Assembly (NCBI GenBank): GCA_945900705.1
Contig: CAMDKJ010000035.1
Span: 1-12,272, forward strand
Reading direction: 5' to 3'
From: Bifidobacterium breve
GTDB taxonomy: Bacteria > Actinomycetota > Actinomycetes > S36-B12
DNA: 12,272 nucleotides
A model generated the notes under the pieces. That model searched no databases and was not told where the DNA came from. It saw nothing but the letters and a program-made list of their open reading frames with translations. Below, in pieces: positions 7,269-12,272 of the stretch (within the stretch, counting starts at the first letter, position 1; every line of letters begins with the position of its first letter). The position numbers and the translations under genes were made by a program.

Positions 7269-7389
7269 GGTGCCTCCAAGCTGTAGTGGGCTGATCTACC
7301 CCGGAAACCACAGTGACCTCCGGCGCGGCGCACGGAGGTCTCGGCACGACACAACAACGCGCCAAGTTACAGCGCTCTGCTGAGCACAT
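7243..7389 (-). CDS. Possible small Cys-rich upstream ORF (speculative)
   Basis: An ATG at 7389-7387 opens a 48-codon frame, preceded by AAGGTG 9 nt upstream. The first 20 residues, MCSAERCNLARCCVVPRPPC, hold five cysteines including an adjacent pair. The frame passes through the hairpin and the infC Shine-Dalgarno site and ends at TGA (7245-7243), so it overlaps the infC start in another frame. I recognise no domain. Cys-rich small ORFs upstream of sulfur genes act as cysteine-responsive attenuators in mycobacteria, and cysD/cysNC lie downstream here. The infC genes come first, however, and the rest of the peptide looks like untranslated leader read in frame. It may well be chance. Confidence 0.15.
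   Translation of the reverse strand: MCSAERCNLARCCVVPRPPCAAPEVTVVSGVDQPTTAWRHHQRRAPDQ
7273..7277 (-). promoter_or_regulatory. Shine-Dalgarno site that fixes the infC start
   Basis: GGAGG lies four bases before the ATC at 7268. No other possible start in this frame between the upstream stop (7298-7296) and the conserved RINDRIR segment has such a site. This is the main reason for choosing ATC. Confidence 0.85.
7315..7340 (-). promoter_or_regulatory. Perfect 8-bp hairpin with anti-SD and SD-like arms in the infC leader
   Basis: The arms are GACCTCCG and CGGAGGTC, fully complementary, with a 10-base GC-rich loop. In the transcript the first arm contains CCUCC, like the 3' end of 16S rRNA, and the second contains GGAGG, like a Shine-Dalgarno site. 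No T-run follows, so it is not an intrinsic terminator. It ends 38 bases before the infC Shine-Dalgarno site, with which the first arm could also pair through CCUCC:GGAGG. Confidence 0.5.
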
Positions 7390-7519
7390 GACCCGTGGCA
7401 CCTTTTTAACCAGCTGAACCAGTTGCTTGCGAACAGTTGGCGGTGTACGGGTGGGAACCGAGGCTCCGCTTGCATGATCTGGCCAAGGCCAGGCCAATCC
7501 CCAGAAGCCTACCAGCCCG

Positions 7520-8716
7520 TCAGTGAATCAATAAACCGCGCTTCAACGGGAGCACGGTTAGGAGTTGACTCAGGCCAACGGCGGCTAGGAATTCAAAGAC
7601 CAGGGGCCAAGAATCCCAGACCTGCAAAATCACCCCGGTTAGCAGTGGCCCGAGGGCGGCCAGTGCATAACTGACGAAAAAAGCCATGGCGGTGAGCCGG
7701 GCGGCCCCGGCCGCATCCGCGCAATACTCGCTGAGCAGCACTAATCCAAGGGCAAAAGTGCCTCCTAGGCCGATCCCGCCAACAATGAGCACCAAGGCGG
7801 GAAGGAAGCCGGGAGCTAGCCCAATTAGCAGCAGCGCCGCCGAGCTGATCAACACCACTAAGGCGTATATGGAGCGGCGAAATCTAGTTCGGTCAGCCAA
7901 TGGGGGCAAGACGAACGCGGCGACCACCATCGCCACCGTAAATAGGCCAAATAGGCCACCACCGGCGGCCTGATCCCAGCCCCGCTCGTCATATGAGGCG
8001 GCCAGCCAGGCCACGGTGCTGTAGAAGATGACTGAATTTAGGGCCAAGAACATGGTCAAAGCCCAAGCGGTTTTGTTGCGCCAAGGCAGGGCACTTAGTC
8101 GCACCGTCGCGCTCGGCGCCCGCTCATGACCCCCCGTGGGCCGCTCAATAACGATCCACCCGATCAGGGCAATCAGTGCGGGAATAGCCCAAAACGCCAA
8201 GGCGATAGTCCAAGAATGTGCCCAGATGGCGATTGGCACAGTTAGTGCCCCGCCGATCCCGGCCCCCAGCATGAGGACCGCACTCCAGATACCAGTTGCC
8301 CGACCGACCGCACCGGGTACTTGCTCCCGAACGATGCCGGGTACCAAACCGGCGGCTAGGGCGATGCCCACCCCGGCGAGAAATGCGGAGACATACAAAA
8401 CCCCGGGCACGGCACCCAAAAGGCGCATGAGCAACGCAAAAACCAAAATGCCAAGGGCGATGGCCACCGTGCGGCCGCGGCCGAACCGGTTCGAAACCGC
8501 CGGGACCGCGAGCGCAAAAATCCCCATACAAAGCACCGGGATAGTGGTGAGGGCCCCAAGTGCTATGTCATTCCAGCCCAGTTCTGCCCGGATTTCCACA
8601 ATCACTTCGGGAACACTTGAAATTGCCGCCCGCAGGTTGGCCGCCACCAAAACGAGGCCGAGCATAGGAGCGAAGGCCAAGGGCACCCGTGCGGTAGGTC
8701 CCTGGGGTGAGATCAC
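7520..8716 (-). CDS. MFS transporter, CynX/NimT (cyanate permease-like) family
   Basis: This 398-aa, very hydrophobic protein has about 12 predicted membrane segments. The first segment carries NLRAAISSVPEVIVEIRAELG, and the next TTIPVLCMGIFALAVPAVSNRFGRG, the pattern typical of CynX-type major facilitator proteins. A hydrophilic loop between the halves (about 195-215, ERPTGGHERAPSATV) separates segments 6 and 7. The substrate cannot be told; family members have been linked to cyanate, nitroimidazole or drug efflux, so the annotation should stay general. The start is GTG: an in-frame stop lies only four codons upstream (8731-8729) and no other start occurs between. I see no clear Shine-Dalgarno site. 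It is divergent from the sseB-like gene across 31 bp and points toward infC. Confidence 0.88.
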   Translation of the reverse strand: MISPQGPTARVPLAFAPMLGLVLVAANLRAAISSVPEVIVEIRAELGWNDIALGALTTIPVLCMGIFALAVPAVSNRFGRGRTVAIALGILVFALLMRLLGAVPGVLYVSAFLAGVGIALAAGLVPGIVREQVPGAVGRATGIWSAVLMLGAGIGGALTVPIAIWAHSWTIALAFWAIPALIALIGWIVIERPTGGHERAPSATVRLSALPWRNKTAWALTMFLALNSVIFYSTVAWLAASYDERGWDQAAGGGLFGLFTVAMVVAAFVLPPLADRTRFRRSIYALVVLISSAALLLIGLAPGFLPALVLIVGGIGLGGTFALGLVLLSEYCADAAGAARLTAMAFFVSYALAALGPLLTGVILQVWDSWPLVFEFLAAVGLSQLLTVLPLKRGLLIH

Positions 8717-8747
8717 TTGCTGAATACTTCACCCGTACCCTCACGCC
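8717..8747. promoter_or_regulatory. 31-bp divergent intergenic region with a leaderless-type -10 for sseB
   Basis: TACCCT at 8736-8741 matches the actinobacterial -10 form TANNNT. It ends 6 bases before the sseB ATG, the spacing expected when transcription starts on the A of the ATG. No Shine-Dalgarno sequence precedes that ATG, which agrees with a leaderless message. The -35 would lie inside the transporter start region and is not obvious. For the transporter strand no good -10 was found. Confidence 0.4.
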
Positions 8748-9176
8748 ATGGCATCGGGGGGCAAGAAGTTGGCGCGACCGGCGTTTGCCGATGATGATGG
8801 CTCACCGGATTTAGAGTTGCGAACTGCACTGATCTCCCCAACCGGTTCATTGATCGCACTCTTGAAAACCAGTCGACTCTTGGTGGCGGTGGTGTCGGTT
8901 GCTGGTGAGACCAGCGCCGACGGCTCCGACAAGAGCAGCCACCTGGCAGCGGTTTCGATGATCAACGATGCTGGACAAAAAGGCTTGCTGGCGTTCACCG
9001 GGGTGGACTCACTGGCCACCTGGGACCCGTCCGCACGTCCGGTACCGGTGCTCGGGGCTGAAGCAGCGCAATCAGCGATCGCCGATGGCGCCAAGGCACT
9101 TGTTATTGATGTCGCCGGGCCGCAGCGCTACGTCGTGACCGGTATTGCCCTCGTTGAACTAGCCGCTGCGGACTAA
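8748..9176 (+). CDS. SseB-family (SseB N-terminal domain) protein
   Basis: This 142-aa soluble protein is the only plus-strand gene. Its N-terminus (LARPAFADDDGSPDLELRTAL, residues 8-28), then TSRLLVAVVSVAGE, GLLAFTGVDSLATWDPSARPVPV and the C-terminal ALVIDVAGPQRYVVTGIALVELA follow the plan of actinobacterial SseB-like proteins. These are named for a domain shared with the Salmonella sseB gene product but have no established function. It should not be read as evidence of type III secretion. Homologues sit near infC and an MFS gene in streptomycetes, so the neighbourhood is conserved. It probably starts without a leader, and its TAA overlaps the hisG stop on the other strand. Confidence 0.85.
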   Translation: MASGGKKLARPAFADDDGSPDLELRTALISPTGSLIALLKTSRLLVAVVSVAGETSADGSDKSSHLAAVSMINDAGQKGLLAFTGVDSLATWDPSARPVPVLGAEAAQSAIADGAKALVIDVAGPQRYVVTGIALVELAAAD

Positions 9177-10027
9177 AGGCGGCAAGCGTGGATATCGGTG
9201 ACCAGGATTCCGCGAGCCCCTAGGTCATACAGCTCATCCATGACCCGGTGCACATCAGCACTTGGCACCATCGCGCGCACGGCCCGCCAATTTGGGTCAT
9301 GCAGTGCCGAAATCGTCGGTGACTCTATGCCGGGTGTGATAGCACATGCATTTTCGAGTGACTCAAATCTAATGTCGTAGTCAACAAGTACGAATGAGCG
9401 CGCGACCATGACTCCGTTTAGGCGCCGGACGAATGTTTCAACAGCCGGATTCACTTGCGCATCGCGGCGCTGGATCAATAATGCTTCGGAGACGAGTAGC
9501 GGTTCACCTATTAGCTCAAGACCAGCACGCTTAATAGTTGCTCCGGTGGCAACGACATCGGCAATGGCATCAGCGACACCCAGAGCCACCGCATTCTCGA
9601 CTGCACCATCAAGGCGGACCACCCGTGCCGAAATACCGTGCTCGGTGAGCCACGAATCAAGTAATCCCGAGTACGAAGTTGCGATACGGAGGCCCGCTAA
9701 GTCTGCGGGCGACTTTGCGCTGCCTACCGGAGCTGCAAAACGAAAACTCGAGGGTGCAAATCCCAAAGCCAGCACCTCCTTGGCATCCGAACCAGAATCC
9801 AGCAGCATGTCACGGCCGGTGATACCTAAATCTAAAGTGCCCTCGCCGACGTAGATAGCAATATCTTTCGGCCGCAAGAAATAGAATTCAACATCGTTTT
9901 CAGGATCACTGATGTAAAGATCGCGTAACCCACCTGCACGCAGGTAGCCAGCCTCAGTAAGCATGGCGCGTGCTGGCTCGGCAAGTTGCCCTTTATTCGG
10001 AACAGCGATTCTCAGCATCTCCATCAC
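9173..10027 (-). CDS. hisG: ATP phosphoribosyltransferase, long form
   Basis: This enzyme catalyses the first step of histidine synthesis, ATP plus PRPP to phosphoribosyl-ATP, and is the usual point of histidine feedback. The 284-aa length and the C-terminal ACT-like domain (about 210-284, ending ARGILVTDIHACRL) identify the long, hexameric, self-sufficient form that does not need HisZ. Signatures are RIAVPNKGQL (6-15), DLGITGRDML (66-75), LDGAVENAVALGVADAIADVV (139-159) and the PRPP-binding stretch up to TGATIK (161-166). The start is uncertain: GTG at 10027 overlaps the hisE stop (GTGA), but ATG at 10024 or ATG at 10018, giving MLRIAVPNKG as in relatives, are equally possible. At the other end its TAG overlaps the sseB stop. 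Confidence 0.96.
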   Translation of the reverse strand: MMEMLRIAVPNKGQLAEPARAMLTEAGYLRAGGLRDLYISDPENDVEFYFLRPKDIAIYVGEGTLDLGITGRDMLLDSGSDAKEVLALGFAPSSFRFAAPVGSAKSPADLAGLRIATSYSGLLDSWLTEHGISARVVRLDGAVENAVALGVADAIADVVATGATIKRAGLELIGEPLLVSEALLIQRRDAQVNPAVETFVRRLNGVMVARSFVLVDYDIRFESLENACAITPGIESPTISALHDPNWRAVRAMVPSADVHRVMDELYDLGARGILVTDIHACRL

Positions 10028-10287
10028 AGCCGCCGATAAACATCGTCGAGGCTGACTTTGCTGGCCAGCATTAACACCTGTACGTGGTAGAGCAACTGTG
10101 CGATCTCTTCAGCAGTGCGCTCTTGGCCTTCGTACTCGGCCGCCATCCAAGCCTCGGCGGCTTCCTCTACGACCTTCTTGCCGATGGCGTGCACCCCTTG
10201 GTCCAGCAACTTAACCGTGCCTGAGTTCACGTCCTGGTGGGCGATTTTGCGCGCCAACTCAGCGTAGAGGTCATCGAAGGTTTTCAC
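10024..10287 (-). CDS. hisE: Phosphoribosyl-ATP pyrophosphatase
   Basis: This 87-aa MazG-like all-alpha enzyme removes pyrophosphate from phosphoribosyl-ATP, the second step of histidine synthesis. The metal-binding segments KKVVEEAAE (37-45) and EEIAQLLYHVQVLM (60-73) are present, and the C-terminus SLDDVYRRL matches the mycobacterial and streptomycete proteins. It is not fused to HisI. The start is GTG, giving MKTFDDLYAEL, and only a weak AGG is seen upstream. It starts 21 nt after ribH and overlaps hisG, so the second step of the pathway is encoded just before the first. Confidence 0.95.
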   Translation of the reverse strand: MKTFDDLYAELARKIAHQDVNSGTVKLLDQGVHAIGKKVVEEAAEAWMAAEYEGQERTAEEIAQLLYHVQVLMLASKVSLDDVYRRL

Positions 10288-10308
10288 GTGCCCAGCCTAT
10301 GGCGCTGG

Positions 10309-10782
10309 CTAAACGTTGAGATCGCGCAGGGTAATTGCCGTAGTAATGGCCGCCCCGGTGGCCTCAGCGCCTTTATCCTCACTGGATCCAGGTAGCCCCG
10401 CACGATCCATCGCCTGGGCCTCGGTATCACAGGTGAGCAGGCCAAAGCCGACTGGAATTAGGTGGTCAAGTGCCACCCGGTTCAGCCCGGCTGTTGCGGC
10501 TTCACAGACAAATTCAAAATGCGGAGTTCCTCCACGGATAACTACACCCAGGGCAACCAGCACATCAAACTTCCCGGATACCGCACATGCTTTAGCCACC
10601 ACCGGCAATTCGAAGGAACCGGCTACGCGAATCACCGCAGCCTCCGCTCCGGCCGCAGCGCAGGCGCGGTTGGCACCTGCGATTAGACCCGACATCACCT
10701 GCTCATGCCACGAAGCAGCAATAATCGCCACCCGGATACCTTCGCCCCGGGGCGCCATGTCGGGAGATCCGGAACCACTCAT
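10309..10782 (-). CDS. ribH: 6,7-dimethyl-8-ribityllumazine synthase
   Basis: This enzyme condenses 5-amino-6-ribitylaminouracil with 3,4-dihydroxy-2-butanone 4-phosphate, the step before riboflavin synthase. The 157-aa sequence shows IIAASWHEQV (20-29, aromatic W25), VAGSFELP (53-60), VVIRGGTPHFEFVCE (80-94, with H88 at the catalytic position) and LLTCDTEAQAMDRAG (115-129). The protein assembles into icosahedral or pentameric particles in other bacteria. The ATG overlaps the ribBA stop by four bases (ATGA), and AGGAGA lies 7 nt upstream, which supports this start over a later ATG at 10758. Confidence 0.97.
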   Translation of the reverse strand: MSGSGSPDMAPRGEGIRVAIIAASWHEQVMSGLIAGANRACAAAGAEAAVIRVAGSFELPVVAKACAVSGKFDVLVALGVVIRGGTPHFEFVCEAATAGLNRVALDHLIPVGFGLLTCDTEAQAMDRAGLPGSSEDKGAEATGAAITTAITLRDLNV

Positions 10783-12092
10783 GGGGTGTTCTCCTGAGCA
10801 TCGAAGCTTAGAGTGTGACCCATCCGTTCAACTTTAGTATGCAGGTACGCAACATTGTGATCGTTTGCATCAATCTCCATCGGTACCCGCTCGGTTATGG
10901 ACAAGCCATAACCCTCAAGCCCGGCCCGCTTGGCTGGGTTGTTCGTTAACAACCGCATGGACCTGATACCAAGATCGGCAAGGATCTGCGCACCGGTGCC
11001 GTAGTCCCGTGAATCAATAGGCAGGCCTAGATCTAAATTCGCATCCACGGTGTCGCGTCCTGCATCTTGTAACCCATAGGCGCGCAACTTATGGAGTAGC
11101 CCTATCCCCCGGCCTTCATGACCCTTCACATAGAGCACCACACCGCGGCCTTCAGCGGAAATCTTTTTCATTGCCCCGTGCAGTTGGGGGCCGCAGTCAC
11201 AGCGTAAAGACCCGAATACATCTCCGGTCAAGCACTCGGAGTGCACTCGAACAAGAACATTCTCGCCATCGGATATATCTCCTACCACCAATGCCACGTG
11301 TTCAGACCCATCTACCTCACTGCTGTAGCCAACCGCAATGAAATCTCCGAACTCCGTTGGTAGCTTGGTGGTTGCTACGCGCTTGATCTGTTTTTCGGTG
11401 CGGCGCCGGAACCTAATTAGGTCAGCAATGGAAACCATGACGAGCCCGTGCTCATCAGCGAATCGACGACAATCCGGTGCCCGCATCATCGTGCCGTCAT
11501 CATTTACCAATTCACACAGGGCACCCGCTGGGGAAAGCTCGGCTAATTTGGCGAGATCCACGGCGGCTTCAGTGTGACCGGCACGCCGCAATACCCCACC
11601 TTCGACGGCGCGAAGTGGCATCACATGACCTGGCCGAGTTAAGTCTGAAGCATCGGTTGACGTATCTGCCAGCACCCGAATCGTTCGTGCCCGATCAACC
11701 GCCGAGATACCAGTGCTCTCAACGTCACGCGCATCAACCGACACCGCATATGCGGTGCCCTTGCGGTCTTCATTCACCGCGGTCATCGGCGGTAGGCCCA
11801 AGCGGTCAAGAACCTCACCGCTCATACCGACACAGATGTACCCGGAGGTATATCGGATCATGAAAGCCACATTTTCTTGGGTCGCAGCCGATGCGGCAAA
11901 AATCAGGTCGCCTTCATTTTCACGGTCTTCATCATCAACTACAACTATCGGCATTCCCGCCTTAATCGCCGCGATTGCCGAATCAATCGAGTCAAGTCCT
12001 GCCGATGGATTGGTATCAACAAATGGCTCAGCAGGTACCGCCGGCACTATCTTTGCGATGTCATTGGCAAATACCTCGTCGGCCGGGATCAC
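10779..12092 (-). CDS. ribBA: Bifunctional 3,4-dihydroxy-2-butanone 4-phosphate synthase / GTP cyclohydrolase II
   Basis: This 437-aa fusion makes both riboflavin precursors, from ribulose 5-phosphate and from GTP. The RibB domain (about 34-233) has VVDDEDRENEGDLIFAA (51-67), TSGYICVGM, and the stretch from RPGHVMPLRAVEGG to AGHTEAAVDLA (153-181). The RibA domain (about 240-430) has VRVHSECLTGDVFGSLRCDC (281-300) with zinc ligands C287, C298 and C300, then GHEGRGIGL (324-332) and RDYGTGAQIL (362-371). Both active sites look complete. The N-terminus has about 33 residues before the RibB domain. The GTG start overlaps the ribE stop (GTGA), which favours it, although a second GTG at codon 16 is possible. 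The ribH start overlaps its end. Confidence 0.97.
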   Translation of the reverse strand: MIPADEVFANDIAKIVPAVPAEPFVDTNPSAGLDSIDSAIAAIKAGMPIVVVDDEDRENEGDLIFAASAATQENVAFMIRYTSGYICVGMSGEVLDRLGLPPMTAVNEDRKGTAYAVSVDARDVESTGISAVDRARTIRVLADTSTDASDLTRPGHVMPLRAVEGGVLRRAGHTEAAVDLAKLAELSPAGALCELVNDDGTMMRAPDCRRFADEHGLVMVSIADLIRFRRRTEKQIKRVATTKLPTEFGDFIAVGYSSEVDGSEHVALVVGDISDGENVLVRVHSECLTGDVFGSLRCDCGPQLHGAMKKISAEGRGVVLYVKGHEGRGIGLLHKLRAYGLQDAGRDTVDANLDLGLPIDSRDYGTGAQILADLGIRSMRLLTNNPAKRAGLEGYGLSITERVPMEIDANDHNVAYLHTKVERMGHTLSFDAQENTP

Positions 12093-12272
12093 TTAGCATC
12101 GCCCTTCATTAGCCGCTCGACGTACTTTGCGATTACGTCAACTTCTAGATTTACGATGTCACCAACGGTCAGCCCACCCAATGTGGTGTGCTCTAAAGTC
12201 GTTGGAATGAGGGATACCGAAAAGTAATCGGGGCCGGCTTCAACAATGGTTAGCGACACCCCGTCAACCGTA
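12089..12272 (-). CDS. ribE: Riboflavin synthase alpha chain, C-terminal part (runs off window)
   Basis: Only the last 60 residues are present; the gene begins beyond the right edge. The fragment reads TVDGVSLTIVEAG, FSVSLIPTTLEHTTLGGL, and VNLEVDVIAKYVERL, then a short tail ending in GDAK and a TGA stop. This is the second lumazine-binding barrel of riboflavin synthase, which dismutates two lumazine molecules to riboflavin and 5-amino-6-ribitylaminouracil. The stop overlaps the ribBA GTG start by four bases. Any FMN riboswitch for this operon would lie outside the window. The symbol follows the ribE = riboflavin synthase convention; some actinobacterial annotations call it ribC. Confidence 0.95.
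   Translation of the reverse strand, partial: TVDGVSLTIVEAGPDYFSVSLIPTTLEHTTLGGLTVGDIVNLEVDVIAKYVERLMKGDAK

Larger units (their letters stand above)
7269..7519 (-). promoter_or_regulatory. infC: infC operon leader region
   Basis: About 250 bases separate the transporter stop from infC. On the minus strand this region holds, in order: a TGGCC/GGCCA inverted repeat around 7479-7497 without a T-run; a GTTAAAAAGG stretch (about 7410-7401); a possible small Cys-rich ORF starting at 7389; a TAACTT box (7369-7364) that matches the actinobacterial -10 form TANNNT but lacks a clear -35; a perfect 8-bp hairpin (7315-7340); and the infC Shine-Dalgarno site. I cannot fix the promoter. The length and the hairpin suggest post-transcriptional control, which is common for infC-rpmI-rplT operons, but no known leader family was recognised. 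Confidence 0.5.

Noticed and set aside
7399..7434. Promoter TTCGCA-17-GTTAAA for infC
   Set aside because: The -10 does not fit TANNNT and the -35 is poor. TAACTT at 7369-7364 fits the -10 form better but has no -35. Neither is strong enough to list as a promoter.
7479..7497. Inverted repeat (TGGCC/GGCCA) after the transporter as an intrinsic terminator
   Set aside because: The stem is only about 5 bp, or has a 2-base loop in the other pairing, and no T-run follows on either strand. It could still be a weak element, but I cannot call it a terminator.
8136..8723. 195-codon open frame on the plus strand opposite the transporter gene
   Set aside because: It lies wholly antisense to a clear membrane transporter, its protein is Ala/Pro/Arg/Thr-rich with no domain, and it has no ribosome binding site. 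It is a shadow of the transporter's codon bias.
8748..9176. SseB as a sign of type III secretion
   Set aside because: The name comes from a shared domain. Actinobacterial homologues are stand-alone proteins, and nothing else in the window suggests a secretion system.
1..12272. Mobile elements, CRISPR arrays, tRNA or rRNA genes, defence genes
   Set aside because: Reading both strands I found no transposase, integrase, regularly spaced repeats, tRNA-like cloverleaf in the gaps, or defence-type protein. Nearly all bases are in identified housekeeping genes.

Overview
The window looks like a compact chromosomal region of an actinobacterium (Actinomycetota). This rests on several points: Streptomyces-like PheS, HisE and RibBA sequence signatures; an SseB-family gene and a CynX-type transporter beside infC; the linkage ribE-ribBA-ribH-hisE-hisG; and frequent GTG starts. 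Base composition by eye is moderate, lower than in soil streptomycetes, and spacers are very short. That would suit a streamlined, perhaps aquatic, lineage, but the lineage is an inference. I see no mobile element, CRISPR array, tRNA, rRNA or prophage gene.

All genes except one lie on the minus strand, so transcription runs from high to low coordinates. Positions 12272-9173 hold a flavin and histidine block: the end of riboflavin synthase (ribE), ribBA, ribH, hisE and hisG, mostly with start and stop codons overlapping. The only plus-strand gene, an sseB-like gene (8748-9176), meets hisG tail to tail with overlapping stop codons. It starts 31 bp from a divergent CynX/NimT-type MFS transporter (8716-7520).

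After a leader of about 250 nt comes the translation block infC (with a non-canonical ATC start), rpmI, rplT and a TrmH/SpoU RNA methyltransferase. Next are three tightly coupled genes: a putative Fe(II)/2-oxoglutarate-type oxygenase, cysD, and a cysN-cysC fusion. The block ends with pheS and the first 440 bases of pheT. In many actinobacteria the order is infC-rpmI-rplT-RNA methyltransferase-pheS-pheT, so the sulfate-activation genes appear to have been inserted into a translation operon.

The points most worth a second look are: this insertion and its uncharacterised oxygenase; the ATC start of infC; a leader that combines an anti-Shine-Dalgarno/Shine-Dalgarno hairpin with a possible Cys-rich small ORF; and the short divergent promoter that suggests a leaderless sseB transcript. 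Most of the window is ordinary housekeeping sequence. I did not find a clearly new defence or mobile system.
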